Both the position numbers and the translations under genes were made by a program. The notes beneath the pieces are model-generated. The model was not told the origin of the DNA. It ran no database searches and was given only the letters and a program-made list of their open reading frames with translations. Shown here piece after piece: positions 50,514 through 60,230 of a DNA stretch of 64,000 nucleotides. The first letter of the stretch is position 1. Every line of letters begins with the position of its first letter. The stretch comes from CAIVVT01 sp963823095 (GTDB lineage: Bacteria; Acidobacteriota; Terriglobia; Bryobacterales; Bryobacteraceae): assembly GCA_963823095.1 (NCBI GenBank), contig CAWGKI010000038.1, positions 71,741 through 135,740 on the forward strand, in the 5' to 3' direction.

Positions 50514-51386
50514 GTGCTGGTTTCCATAGATACTTAGTCCGCGCGGCCAAAGCGCCCGGCCTGGCTGCGCGCGCCCGCGCCGGTTGGCGCGGAATACCGC
50601 GACTTGAAGAAGCTGGTGGACGGGCTCAAGCTCCACACAGTTTGCGAAAGCGCGGCTTGTCCGAATGTGGGCGAGTGCTGGAACCACCGCACGGCGACGT
50701 TCATGATCCTGGGCAACGTCTGCACACGGCGCTGCGGCTTCTGCAACGTACAAAAAGGCGTGCCGCTCGAAGTGGACGTGGACGAACCGCGCCGTGTCGC
50801 TGAAGCCTGCGCGGCGCTCGGACTGCGCTATGCGGTGATCACAAGCGTCAACCGCGACGACCGCAAGGACGGCGGGGCCGGACTGTTCGCCGCCACCATC
50901 CGCGCTATCCGCGAACGCATCGCGGGCTGCAAGGTAGAGGTGTTGATCCCCGATTTCCAGGGCTCCCTAGAGGCGCTCGCGATGGTGATGGACGCCGCAC
51001 CCGACGTTCTCAACCACAACATTGAGACTGTGCCTCGCCTGTACCGCGAAGTCCGCATCGGAGCCCGTTACGAGCGCTCGCTCGAAGTGCTCCAGGCGGC
51101 GAGGCAGATGAAGCCGGAGATTCCGACCAAGTCCGGCGTGATGCTGGGTCTTGGCGAGGAGTCGCACGAAGTGCTCGACGTCTTACGGGACCTGCGCGCG
51201 CACGGCGTCGAGATCGCGACCGTCGGCCAGTACTTGCGCCCAACGCCGTCGCACCTGCCGGTGCTGCGTTACGTTCCGCCCGAGGAGTTCGCGATGTACC
51301 GGGAGGAGGGTCTCAAGATGGGCTTCTCGCACGTCGAGTCCGGCCCACTGGTCCGCAGCAGTTACCACGCCGCCGAAGCCCTATAA
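50514..51386 (+). CDS. lipA: Lipoyl synthase, with an in-frame TAG at codon 8
   Basis: LipA inserts two sulfurs into octanoyl-protein using radical SAM chemistry. CESAACPNVGEC is the auxiliary cluster site and CTRRCGFCNV the radical SAM cluster. The expected N-terminus (PKRPAWLRAPAPVGAEYRDLKKLVDG) is in frame with a GTG at 50514, but a TAG stands at 50535-50537 between them. Without that stop the protein is ~290 residues, normal length. If TAG is real, TTG at 50604 could still start a shortened protein without the Trp-Leu region. It probably reflects a misread base. Confidence 0.88.
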
Positions 51387-51390
51387 CCCC

Positions 51391-51420
51391 GAAACGGAGC
51401 CGCGACAGCGAAGGAGCGGT
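51391..51420. repeat. Repeat family B copy after lipA
   Basis: GAAACGGAGCCGCGACAGCG... , matching the left copy at 28.25 kb at most positions. It lies between lipA and the convergent AlkD-like gene and may work as a transcription-end structure. Confidence 0.65.
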
Positions 51421-51453
51421 GGTGTCACGGTACGTTCCGGGCTGCTCCTCCCC

Positions 51454-52203
51454 TCAGCGCGACCGCTTGAAACGCTGTTTCGCTTCGCTGTCCATCTTTT
51501 CGGTGGCGTACTGCACGATCAGCCGCGGGCAAGTGTCTTTGTGGTGCAGTAAGAATGCCTCCACTGGCGCCGGCTGACGCTTCCACGCCTCGCGCAAGAA
51601 CCACCCCGTGCCTTGCCACACGACCTTTTCGGTATCGCCCATGAGCGGCTCGATCAGGCGGAACAGCGGCTTCAAATCCTTCGTGCCCTTCGCCACCCCG
51701 ATCAGAGTCACGGGGACAGCTCTGCGCTGATACTTATACGGCGATGCCACCCAGGGCTTGAACGCGGCGAGGTCGACGATGCCGCTCATCAGGAACTGGC
51801 CGAGAACCTGGCCTGCCAGAACATCGACCTCCGCCCAATTCGCTAGTCCCTGTTCAAACCACCTGCCGATGCGCACGAGGAAATCAGCCGAGTACAACTC
51901 GGGCGAGTCCGTGACAAACACAATCGCCGTGAACACCTCTTCGTACTTGCCCGGCCGCACCAGCAGATCGCAGGCGTCGAGCAGTGCCTCGACGCCTGCC
52001 TGCTTGAGCTGGGCGAGACATTGCTTGCGGCAGGCCTCCCAATCGGGCAGTTTGTGATCCACCCCGTAGCAGTCGTAGCCTTCCACGAAGTAACGGGAGT
52101 ATTTCCGCACCCGCTCGGGATCGGCATGCGCCTCGCAAAAAGCCCGGATCTCAGTGGCGGCCTTCTTCGCCACCTTGGGTCTTGAGAGTGTAGCTGGGGC
52201 CAT
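51454..52203 (-). CDS. AlkD-like DNA alkylation repair protein
   Basis: 249 residues from MAPATLSRPK with GGAGGAG upstream; the frame extends 15 codons further. It is an all-helical HEAT-like repeat protein with the family pattern VRKYSRYFVEGYDCYGVDHKLP and WVASPYKYQRRAVPVTLIGV. AlkD members excise 3- and 7-alkylpurines, but many relatives in this subgroup lack proof of glycosylase activity. WQGTGWFLREAWKR near residue 205 is a conserved helix. Confidence 0.85.
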   Translation of the reverse strand: MAPATLSRPKVAKKAATEIRAFCEAHADPERVRKYSRYFVEGYDCYGVDHKLPDWEACRKQCLAQLKQAGVEALLDACDLLVRPGKYEEVFTAIVFVTDSPELYSADFLVRIGRWFEQGLANWAEVDVLAGQVLGQFLMSGIVDLAAFKPWVASPYKYQRRAVPVTLIGVAKGTKDLKPLFRLIEPLMGDTEKVVWQGTGWFLREAWKRQPAPVEAFLLHHKDTCPRLIVQYATEKMDSEAKQRFKRSR

Positions 52204-52365
52204 CGGTTGGTTCTCCTCCTCACGCTCACGCGGCGCGCGGTGCCGCATAAATGTTGTGAGTGATTCTACTCTCCCCGCGCATCGAAGTGGGATAGTCGAT
52301 GGCAGCTTACACTGGAGAATGCTGCGCCCCGCGACGCGTGCGCTTTTTCACCGGAGTCTTTTTCC

Positions 52366-53523
52366 TTGACGCCTGAACTGATTGAACCCGGCCTGTGGCG
52401 TATTCCATTGCCGATGCCCTCTGGGCCGCCCTTTTTGAACGTCTATCTGATCCGCTCCGAAGACAGCTGGATCCTGGTGGACACAGGCTTCGGAATACCC
52501 GGCATTTTCGATGAGCTGGCCGCCGGGTTCGCACACGCGGGCGTCGCGCCCGCCGACCTGCGGCTGATCCTGCTGACGCACGTCCATCCCGACCACGGGG
52601 GCAATGCCCCCAGGCTCTCCGCCATGAGCGGTGCGCCGATTCGCCTGCATCCCGCCGATGCCGAACTGCTGGATTGGATCTTGCGTCCAGGATCGGCGGA
52701 ACTCATCGGCGAACGTTTGCTCGCCGCGGGCGCGGAACCCGCGAAAGTGGCCGAGTCGGTGGAGGCTTGCGCCCGCCTCTTCTCCCTCTTCCCGCCCCTG
52801 CCCGACGCTTCGCCGTTGAAGGACGGCGAGACCTTCGCGACCATGCTTGGCCCCCTGGAGGTCATACACACTCCCGGCCATTCCCCGGGCCACGTCTGCT
52901 TCTACCTGCGGGATCGCGGCATCCTGCTGGCAGGGGACACGGTCCTGGAGGGCATCTTCCCGAATGTCGGCATCGCCGAAGGACACGACTGTTTCGGCGA
53001 GTTCCTGGCGACCCTCGACAGGCTCCAGAAGCTGCCCGAGCCGCGGATTCTGCCTTCGCACGGGCTGCCGTTCGAGGGGCTGAAAGCCTGGTGTGTCCGC
53101 ACACGCAAGGACGCTCTGAACCGGCTGCGGCGCGTCCGCACACTCCGTGAGCAGGGGCTCACGCCCGCCGCCATCACCCGGCAACTCTGGGATCGCGAGT
53201 TGCGGCCGTTCGACCTTCAACTCGCCTTGAGCACGGTCCTCGCGCAGATCCTATACCTTGAGCACAAGGAAAAGGAACAACGCTTAGGGAGCCGTGCGTA
53301 TCTCCTGACGCGGGAGGTCCCGCGCATGATCCACTTTCTACTGTTCCTGATTCTGGCTGTCCTGTGCTGGCCGCTGGCGCTGATCGCCCTCGTGCTCTTC
53401 CCCATCGTCTGGCTGCTGCTGCTGCCCTTGCGGATTCTCGGCCTGGCAATCGGCGGAGTCTTCGAGCTGATCGGAGCGCTGTTCTACCTGCCCGCGCGAA
53501 TCATTCGAGGCATTCTCGGATGA
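52366..53523 (+). CDS. MBL-fold metallohydrolase, with a membrane tail likely from a second gene
   Basis: 385 residues from a TTG at 52366. Residues 1-290 are a metallo-beta-lactamase-fold hydrolase with THVHPDHGG at 71-79 (His72, His74, Asp76, His77 of the metal site) and GHSPGHVCFYL later. At about residue 320 the sequence changes to a very hydrophobic stretch that has its own ribosome site and ATG (53326). MBL relatives usually end near residue 310. The fusion is more likely a lost stop or frameshift than a designed one. Confidence 0.88.
   Translation: MTPELIEPGLWRIPLPMPSGPPFLNVYLIRSEDSWILVDTGFGIPGIFDELAAGFAHAGVAPADLRLILLTHVHPDHGGNAPRLSAMSGAPIRLHPADAELLDWILRPGSAELIGERLLAAGAEPAKVAESVEACARLFSLFPPLPDASPLKDGETFATMLGPLEVIHTPGHSPGHVCFYLRDRGILLAGDTVLEGIFPNVGIAEGHDCFGEFLATLDRLQKLPEPRILPSHGLPFEGLKAWCVRTRKDALNRLRRVRTLREQGLTPAAITRQLWDRELRPFDLQLALSTVLAQILYLEHKEKEQRLGSRAYLLTREVPRMIHFLLFLILAVLCWPLALIALVLFPIVWLLLLPLRILGLAIGGVFELIGALFYLPARIIRGILG
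53326..53523 (+). CDS. Small hydrophobic membrane protein, probably a separate gene
   Basis: 65 residues starting MIHFLLFLILAVLCWP, two membrane helices and a basic end (LPARIIRGILG). A GGGAGG at 53312-53317 is 8 bases before the ATG, which supports independent translation in frame with the MBL gene. Similar WPLALIALVLFPIVWLLLLP proteins stand alone in other acidobacterial genomes, from memory of the family. Confidence 0.5.
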   Translation: MIHFLLFLILAVLCWPLALIALVLFPIVWLLLLPLRILGLAIGGVFELIGALFYLPARIIRGILG

Positions 53524-53576
53524 GACTGTGAAGCTCGGCGGATACAGCGAATATCTCACGCCGGCCTGCGGCGGGT

Positions 53577-53864
53577 TCAGTCTCCAATAATCCCAGATTC
53601 CATCGGTTTCGAAACGCCGCCTGAAAGATCGAATCCCGCAGCACGGTACTCGAAGACCTGCTCGATCGGCGCGGCAAATGCCCGCGCGATGCGGAAGGCC
53701 AAGAGCAGCGATGGGAAATACTTGCCTGCTTCCAAAGCCATGATAGTGTGGCGTGTCACACCCGCCTGTTTCGCCAGTTGATCCTGGGTCATTTCTCCAT
53801 GTTCGAAGCGGAGGCGGCGAATTTGGTTCTTGATCTCCGGTTCCGGGCTAGGCATGGGCTCCAC
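53577..53864 (-). CDS. XRE-family transcription regulator
   Basis: 95 residues from a GTG at 53864 (ATG four codons later also possible). KNQIRRLRFEHGEMTQDQLAKQAGVTRHTIMALEAGKYFPSLLLAFRIARAF is a complete XRE helix-turn-helix. It is the short YgzD-like kind that pairs with a membrane protein of the DUF2178 type; that partner lies just upstream and overlaps by 17 bases. It probably represses its own operon. Confidence 0.88.
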   Translation of the reverse strand: MEPMPSPEPEIKNQIRRLRFEHGEMTQDQLAKQAGVTRHTIMALEAGKYFPSLLLAFRIARAFAAPIEQVFEYRAAGFDLSGGVSKPMESGIIGD

Positions 53865-54272
53865 CGCGGTAGAGCACGATGGTCGTCATGGATTGCACTC
53901 CCAAAACGAGAACCACCGCCCAAAGGAGAGTCTCCTCGAGAGTCCAGACCGGCAGCGTTATCGTAGAGTCCCATCCCTTGATAAACCCGATCGCGAGAAT
54001 CAGGCCGATGAACGCCAGCCATGCCGCACTGAAACCTGCCCGGACCGCCTTGTTGGCAATCGCGCGCTCTCGTTCATCAAGGCGGCGGCCTTGGAAATGG
54101 CGTCGGCTGGAAGGGCCGAAAACGGCGAAACAGGGCGGCTCAGCGCTAACAGCGCGAAAACCGAAGAGGTGGCCGGGCCGTGCCCGAGGAACGCGAGAAA
54201 CGCGCCATAAGCGGCGATGGTTAGCGCTACAACTCCAAGCGTCCACCACGCCCACTTCTCTGAATCTGACAT
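53848..54272 (-). pseudogene. DUF2178-like membrane protein, frameshifted, partner of the XRE regulator
   Basis: Two frames make one four-helix membrane protein: from MSDSEKWAWWTLGVVALTIAAYG (54272) and, after a one-base loss near 54090 in the AAGGCCGCCGCC run, LDERERAIANKAVRAGFSAAWLAF to VLYRGGAHA. The DERE-x-AI pattern with paired helices is typical of the DUF2178 type. It is first in the operon, upstream of the XRE gene. Function unknown, perhaps sensing membrane state. Confidence 0.7.
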
Positions 54273-54394
54273 GCTGATCTCCTATGTGACATATAAGCGA
54301 CCTAAAGTTATGTGTACATCACTTTATGTACCCTGTAAAGTACTTTTTGGTGGTCACCTCAAAATCGTTTGCGACCATCGCCGCCCGTAGGCAA

Positions 54395-57223
54395 TTACTT
54401 TGGAACCTGCCAGGGAGTCGGCATGGACCATGTCGCCATCGACGAGCGTGGAATTGTGCCGACGAACCCAATCAAAAAGCACCGCTCCGGAGCGTGGTGG
54501 GGCAGGCCTTCAGCCTGCGGACCGGTTTCAACCGGTCCTTCCGGACAAACCGGCGGGGCTGAATGCCCCGCGCAGGCTGAAGGCCTGCCCCACCACGCGG
54601 CATGGTCGTTTGGTGACAGCACTTCAACGGAAATCGCTGAACGCGAAGTGCTCTGCCCTGAGACCAACTCCGCCCGCACTTTCCCATCGGGTTGCCTCAA
54701 AACGCCTTCGACGCCCGGCGGAAGGGCGACATCGATCTCTACACCCTTGTCAGTGCGCTTCCAATGGCAGGCGATTTTGCCGCGCGGCGAATCATACGTC
54801 GCACCGGCCGATTGCAGATCGCCCACGGGATGCGGCTGCAGAATCACTCGCTTCCAGGCGGGCGCCGACGGATCGAGTGAGATGCCGGCCAGCCACTGGT
54901 ACAGCCAATCTTCAATGTGGCCGAGCATGAAATGGTTCTGCGATGCGCCGGGATTGGCGTCCCAGGCTTCCGTCAGCGACGTCGCCCCGCGCGCCAGTTG
55001 CGAGGCATAGCTGGGTGCGTCTTTCGCCGTAGCCATGTCCCAGATGACGTCGGAACGCCCACCCGCCGCAAGTGCCGCCAGAACGTAGTGGTATCCTATG
55101 TCGCCCGCACTGGTGTGATTCCCGCGCGAGCGCACGTCGTCCGCGATGTGATCCACGAGCGCTTTCTCCGCGCCCTCGGGAGCGAGCCCCAGCACGAGCG
55201 GCATGGCGTTCGATGTCTGGCTTCCGGTGCCAAAGCTTTGTTTGCGCGCTGTCGTAGAAACGGCGCTGGAACTCGGCGCGCACAGCGGCTGGCCCGGCGC
55301 GGCCAGCAATACGTTCATCCGCCTTTGCGCCCCAGCAGCGCAGCCGCTTGCGACGCCACCATCAGGTCCTGGTAGTAGATCGCCGTAGCCGTGATGCCGT
55401 TCGGCGTCAACTGCGAGAATCCCGGAAACTTCGGCCCGATGTCGTACCAGTCCCCCAGGCCATAGGAGAGGATGCCCTTGTCCGACTGCTTGTCGAGATA
55501 GTCCACGTAGCGCTTCATCGTCTCGAAGGAATCCTCGACCGGACGCCGGTCGCCGTACCAGGTCCAGGACTGCCACGGCGCGAGCACCGCCGTGGAGCCC
55601 CACTCCGGCGAGTCGCGGAACCCGCCTCCAAACACCACGTACTCCGGAGCGATGTCCGGCACCATGCCATTCACGAGTTGCGCGTCGCGCGTGTCGGCGG
55701 CAATCTTGGGCAGCACCGTGCGCAGATCGAAGTTGAAGCACAGACCCGGCGGCCATCAAGTGGACCTGCTCCAGCCAGCCCAGCTTCTCGCGATGCGGAC
55801 AATCGCTGAGCACGTGCTGCAGGTTGCTGCGGATGGCTTGCAGAATTAGCGCGTGGATGCGGTTCAACAGATCGCTGGAGCTTTCGAACGTTCCCGTGGT
55901 CGGCCGCGTCGGCGTGGATGAACTCGCCCTCGACGGATTCGGGCTTCACGCCCTCTACTTGCAGGTAGCGGAAACCGGTGTACGCGAACCTGGGCGTCCA
56001 CGTCTCCAGACCCGGAGCCCTTGAGCGTGTACTCGAACCAGACCGGCGAGCCCGTAGCCTGCTGGTTCGGACGGCCCTGCGCGTCCACTAATTCGCCGGG
56101 CGTGAGCCGGATCTTCTGGCCCGCCGCGCCGCGCACCTGAATCTTCGGCCGGCCCGCGAAGTTCATCCCCAGGTCGTAGAGGTAAACGCCCGGCCGGGTC
56201 TGCTTCACGCTGACCGTCTTGATAACGCTTTTGGACCAGCACGGGCGGCGAAAATTGCGCCGCCATCACGCCGCCCGGCGCTTCCGTGCCACTCGCAGCC
56301 TGCCACTTGGAATCGTCGTAGCCCGGCCGGTCCCAGCCGCTCTTTTCCAGGCGCGCATCATAGTCCTCGCCGCCGTAGATGCAATTGAACGTGATCGGGC
56401 CCGGCGCGGTCTTCCACGAACCGTCGGAGCCTACGGTCTCCCTGGATCCATCCGCATATTCCAGGTCCATTTGGAATCGAAGCTTAGGCGGGCCAAACGA
56501 CGCCGTGAACTTGGCGTAGCGCCCGCCCGGCACGTTGTACATGCCGTTGCCCAGCAACACGCCCGCTGCGTTGCGGCCCTGCCTCAACAGAGCCGTGACG
56601 TCCAGAGTCTCGTAGTAGATCCGCTTGCGGTAATCGCTCCAGGCTGGAGCGAACAGATGGTCGCTCGCCGGAGCGCCGTTGAACGTGACCTCGTGCTGGC
56701 CCAACCCCGCGACGTGCAGCAGAGCCCGACGCAAGGGCTTGGCTACTTCGAACTCCTTGCGGAACAGCGGCAAGGGACCGGGTACCAGCGCGCCGCCCGG
56801 CACCATAATCCAGCCAGCGTGCCAGTCCTCTGGCTTGAGCAAGCCCATCGTCCATTCCGCTGTTGCGGCGGAAGTGGTCCACACCTCGGCGCGGTCGCGT
56901 GTCCGCACCCGCCAGAAGCAGCGTTGATTCGAGGCGAGCGCCTTGCCCGAATAGGGAATGCTCAGCGTTTCGTCGGAGACCACTTCTCCCGAATCCCACA
57001 GATCGCCCTGGCCCGCCTGCAGCAGTTCGGGCTTGGAGGCCACCAGGATGCGATAAGCCGTCTGGCGTTGGCCCTTCTCGGCCGATTCGAGCACCCAACT
57101 GAGACGGGGCCGCGCGGCGTCGACTCCCAGAGGGTTCACGCGAGCTTCGCATTCAAGCCGGACCGGCTGAACCGTGGCGCTCAGCAACGAGCAGAAGAGT
57201 GGTAAAGAGAGGAGGACACGCAT
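54395..57223 (-). pseudogene. GH78 alpha-L-rhamnosidase, multiply frameshifted
   Basis: Exported family 78 enzyme (signal peptide MRVLLSLPLFCSLLSATVQ) that frees L-rhamnose. Segments in several frames follow GH78 order: VRLECEARVNPLGVD, WSDYRKRIYYETLDVT, WFEYTLKGSG, SDCPHREKLGWLEQVHLMA (general-acid loop), WGSTAVLAPWQSWTWYGD and TGSQTSNAMPLVLGL. Six single-base insertions, mostly in runs (TTTT at 56229, CCC at 56011 and 55745, GG near 55898, AAA near 55320, and one near 55250), break it. All are +1 changes, so sequencing error is as likely as decay. Confidence 0.82.
54492..54598. repeat. Compound multi-hairpin repeat at the end of the GH78 gene
   Basis: Outer arms 54492-54519 and 54571-54598 are perfect 28-bp reverse complements. 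Inside are perfect hairpins at 54502-54518, 54519-54538 (9 bp, 2-base loop), 54554-54570 and 54572-54588. The GH78 reading frame runs through it, so it probably inserted near the gene's original stop. Confidence 0.9.
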
Positions 57224-57253
57224 GACCTCCGACAGTCTATCGCGGCGCGAGTG

Positions 57254-57336
57254 GTGGGGCGGGATTCATCCCGCGCGGGGCTTCAGCCCCGCAAAGAGTC
57301 CGGCTAAAGCCAGACGCGGCCTGAAGGCCGCCCCAC
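57254..57336. repeat. Compound multi-hairpin repeat between GH78 and glycerate kinase
   Basis: Outer arms 57254-57262 and 57328-57336. Inside are hairpins at 57259-57274 (6 bp), 57275-57292 (7 bp), 57298-57315 (8 bp, one mismatch) and 57316-57331 (6 bp), three of them with TTCA or TGAA loops. Confidence 0.88.
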
Positions 57337-57352
57337 ACCGGCCTGATCGCTT

Positions 57353-58684
57353 CTATCGCGCCAGCATCAATCGCACGTCCATCACGTTCGTGCCGGTTGG
57401 CCCGGTGCGGATCAGATCGCCGAGAGCGTCGAAGAAATGGTACGAATCGTTGCGCGTCAGGAATGCTGCGGCGTCGAGTCCCAGCTCGCGCGCCCGCTGA
57501 AGAGTTCGGCCGTCCGCGATGGCGCCGGCGGCGTCCGTCGGTCCGTCCGACCCGTCGGTGCCGCCACTCAGCGCGACCGCTCCCGGGATCCCGTCGAGCG
57601 CGAGAGCGCAAGCCAGCGCGAACTCCTGGTTGCGTCCACCCAGGCCGTCGCCGCGGAGGGTCACCGTCGTCTCTCCACCCGAGATGAAGCAGACCGGCGG
57701 GCGCGCTGGCCTGCCGCTGGCAATCGCTTCTTTGAGAATCGCCGCGTGCATGCCAGCAACGTCGCGCGTCTCGCCTTCGATCAACGTAGACAGAACGACG
57801 GGGCGGTAGCCACGTTCGCGTGCCGTGCGAGCAGCGGCATCCACCGCCAGGCGATTCGACCCGACGATCACATTCTGGACTCGCCGGAAACAGGCGTCCC
57901 CGTCCTTCGGAGTCTCGTCGATCTCGCCGAGCAGGCCCGCTTCCAACCTATGCCGAACGACGCCCGGAATGCGAGCTTGCAGTTCGTACTTCTGAATCAC
58001 TTTCCACGCCGATTGGAACGTGGATGCGTCGGGTGCCGTAGGACCCGATCCGATCACATCCAGCGGATCCCCGATGACGTCCGAGAGCATCAGCGCCACC
58101 ACCGTCGCGGGCGCCGCGAGGCGCGCCAGTTGTCCACCTTTGATCGCCGAGACGTGTTTGCGGACGGCGTTGATCTCCTGGATGGCCGCCCCGCAGGCGA
58201 GCAACAGCCGCGTGGTCTCCTGCTTTTCTTCGAGCGTGATGGGCTCGGACGGCAGCGGCATCAGCGCCGAAGCTCCGCCCGAGATGAGCACGATGACTAA
58301 ATCCTCACCGCTCGCCTCAGACGCAAGAGCCGCAATGCGCTGCGAGCCCTCCACGCCCGCCGCGTCCGGAACCGGGTGGCCGCACTCGTGCAATTCTATG
58401 CGCTTCACGCGCGCGCCGTGGCCGTACTTGGTGTTGATCAGCCCCAGCGAGATGCGGCGGCCGAGCAGTCTTTCGAGCGTCTCCGCCATGTGCGCGGAAG
58501 CCTTGCCCGCTCCAACGACGATGACGCGGTGGTACTTCGCCAGGTCGTAGCGCTTGCGGCCCACCTCAAGCATCGAGCCACTGATCGAGACGTGACGCCG
58601 GATCGCTTCGGCGGGATCGGCCGCCTTCAAAGCGGCTTTGAAGATCGCGAGAGCGTCGCGGCGCAAGGTGGGATCGGTGGCCAT
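57353..58684 (-). CDS. Glycerate 2-kinase (DUF4147/MOFRL type)
   Basis: 443 residues. The type-II glycerate kinase phosphorylates D-glycerate, mostly at C2, in serine/glyoxylate use. The N-terminal DUF4147 domain has VVGAGKASAHMAE and LISGGASALMPLP; the C-terminal MOFRL domain has FISGGETTVTLRGDGLGGRNQEFAL and SGGTDGSDGPTDAAGA. It is intact, in contrast to the broken GH78 gene nearby. aroK lies upstream by 21 bases in the same direction. Confidence 0.95.
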   Translation of the reverse strand: MATDPTLRRDALAIFKAALKAADPAEAIRRHVSISGSMLEVGRKRYDLAKYHRVIVVGAGKASAHMAETLERLLGRRISLGLINTKYGHGARVKRIELHECGHPVPDAAGVEGSQRIAALASEASGEDLVIVLISGGASALMPLPSEPITLEEKQETTRLLLACGAAIQEINAVRKHVSAIKGGQLARLAAPATVVALMLSDVIGDPLDVIGSGPTAPDASTFQSAWKVIQKYELQARIPGVVRHRLEAGLLGEIDETPKDGDACFRRVQNVIVGSNRLAVDAAARTARERGYRPVVLSTLIEGETRDVAGMHAAILKEAIASGRPARPPVCFISGGETTVTLRGDGLGGRNQEFALACALALDGIPGAVALSGGTDGSDGPTDAAGAIADGRTLQRARELGLDAAAFLTRNDSYHFFDALGDLIRTGPTGTNVMDVRLMLAR

Positions 58685-58705
58685 CGGTCACGTTTAGAAA
58701 GCGCG

Positions 58706-59233
58706 TCAAAACAGAGGCAGTTTCAGAATCTCATCCACGGCCGCGTCGGAACCTCCGCTGTTGATGACCACGCGGTAGTCCGCCTTTTCGTAGAGCGGAC
58801 GGCGCTCGTGGAAAAGAATCTCGAAAAGAACCGGGTCGCACGCCAGAGGACGAGTGGGCGATCCGCCTACGCGGGCGCGCAGCATCTCCAGGGGCGCGTC
58901 CAGCCAGATGGTGACTCCGTGGTTCTGCATGAGATCGAGGTTTTCGGCCTGGGCGAAACAGCCGCCGCCTACCGCGATCACCCAGGGGACGCCCCGGCTT
59001 ACGTCGTTGATGCGCCGCTGCAATGCCACCTGCTCCACCCGCCTGAACTCGGCTTCGCCGCGCTTCGCGAAGATCTCCGGGATCGCCATCTGCTCGCGGG
59101 CGGCGATGTCTTCGTCGAGGTCGGCGAAGCGCCACCCCAGGTGGCGCGCGAGATTACGCCCGACGGTGGACTTCCCGGCGCCCATAAAGCCGACGAGAAA
59201 GAGCCCGGGAGTGCGCTTCAGTTTCAGAATCAT
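58706..59233 (-). CDS. aroK: Shikimate kinase
   Basis: 175 residues. AroK phosphorylates shikimate with ATP. LVGFMGAGKSTVGRNLA is the Walker A loop; FADLDEDI and GEAEFRRVE carry the shikimate-binding Asp and Arg; AVGGGCF is the usual glycine loop. Length and order are normal. It is in operon with the glycerate kinase gene downstream. Confidence 0.95.
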   Translation of the reverse strand: MILKLKRTPGLFLVGFMGAGKSTVGRNLARHLGWRFADLDEDIAAREQMAIPEIFAKRGEAEFRRVEQVALQRRINDVSRGVPWVIAVGGGCFAQAENLDLMQNHGVTIWLDAPLEMLRARVGGSPTRPLACDPVLFEILFHERRPLYEKADYRVVINSGGSDAAVDEILKLPLF

Positions 59234-59398
59234 GCTCGACGTTCCATGCCACGAATCAAACGAGCCAATAAGATTCCATCACGGATTGAGGCGCGGTGGC
59301 AAAGGACTTTTTGCCCTGGCGCGGCAAAGGAGCCTGGCACGGGGCATACGGGGCCGCTTGGGTATGCGACATACGAAGTGGAACCGCTGGCCCGCGCC

Positions 59399-59505
59399 GT
59401 GGGGCAGGCTGGCAGCCTGCACGGCGGTTGGCTACCGCCGTAGTCTCGCGCCAAAGTGCCGGTTGGCCGATTGCCAATCGGCAGCAGGTTAACAACCTGC
59501 CCCAC
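59399..59505. repeat. Compound multi-hairpin repeat upstream of the LON-domain gene
   Basis: Outer 10-bp arms 59399-59408 and 59496-59505. Inside are four perfect hairpins: 59404-59420 (7 bp), 59421-59441 (8 bp), 59466-59482 (7 bp) and 59484-59500 (7 bp), loops of 3 or 5 bases. It is the clearest member of the family and lies between divergent genes. Confidence 0.92.
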
Positions 59506-59598
59506 ACCTGCAAATACTACCTATCCTGAAAAGGTAGAAACTCTAGCTGACTGCTCCGCGCACCCCATCCGTTCCAGTCAAACGGGGATAATGCAAAC

Positions 59599-60222
59599 AT
59601 GCACGGGGATCTACTGCCTCTGTTCCCTTTACAGACCGTGCTGCTTCCGCGCGCCCCGCTGCCGCTGCACATTTTCGAGGATCGGTACAAGGAAATGATG
59701 CGCGACGTTCAACTCGTCCAAGGCGAGTTTGGAGTCGTGCTCGCGCGCGAGGAGGGACTGCTCGATACCGGTTGCACAGCGCGCATCGATAGCATCACGA
59801 GGCAGTACGAAGACGGCCGCATGGACCTGATCGCGGTCGGAGATCGCCGGTTCCGGATCGTGTCTCTGGACACGGAGCGCAGTTATTTGCGGGCTGAAGT
59901 GAACGCGATGGAGGACGACGACGATACGCCGGCGCTCGATGACAAGTTGCACGAGGCGCTGCTTCTGTACGCACAATATGCTCTCGCTACGGGTGACAAC
60001 GCGGAGATTCCGGACGTGGCAGAGCCACTGGTGAGCTTCGTTCTGGGGGCGATTTCGCCCGACCTGGACTTTCGCCAGTTGTTGCTCGGAACGCGCTCGG
60101 AGGCCCGCCGCGTGGAACTGGTCGCCAGGCATCTGGCCCAGTTGATCCGCCGGCACGCTCGCCAGCAGGCCATGAGGACCACGGCGCGCACCAACGGACA
60201 CGGAAAACATTGGAAGGGTTGA
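59599..60222 (+). CDS. LON-type substrate-binding domain protein
   Basis: 207 residues. LPLFPLQTVLLPRAPLPLHIFEDRYKEMM opens the Lon N-terminal (LAN) domain, which in Lon protease binds substrate; here it stands alone without ATPase or protease. RFRIVSLDTERSYLRAEV is the second half. Bacterial stand-alone LAN proteins are of unknown role, perhaps regulatory. The HAD gene begins just inside or after its stop, so they are coupled. Confidence 0.9.
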   Translation: MHGDLLPLFPLQTVLLPRAPLPLHIFEDRYKEMMRDVQLVQGEFGVVLAREEGLLDTGCTARIDSITRQYEDGRMDLIAVGDRRFRIVSLDTERSYLRAEVNAMEDDDDTPALDDKLHEALLLYAQYALATGDNAEIPDVAEPLVSFVLGAISPDLDFRQLLLGTRSEARRVELVARHLAQLIRRHARQQAMRTTARTNGHGKHWKG

Positions 60223-60230
60223 AGGAACAA

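Noticed and set aside
50535..50537. TAG as a recoded amino acid (pyrrolysine) in lipA
   Set aside because: Position 8 is outside any active site, no pyl genes are seen and other genes use TAG as a normal stop.
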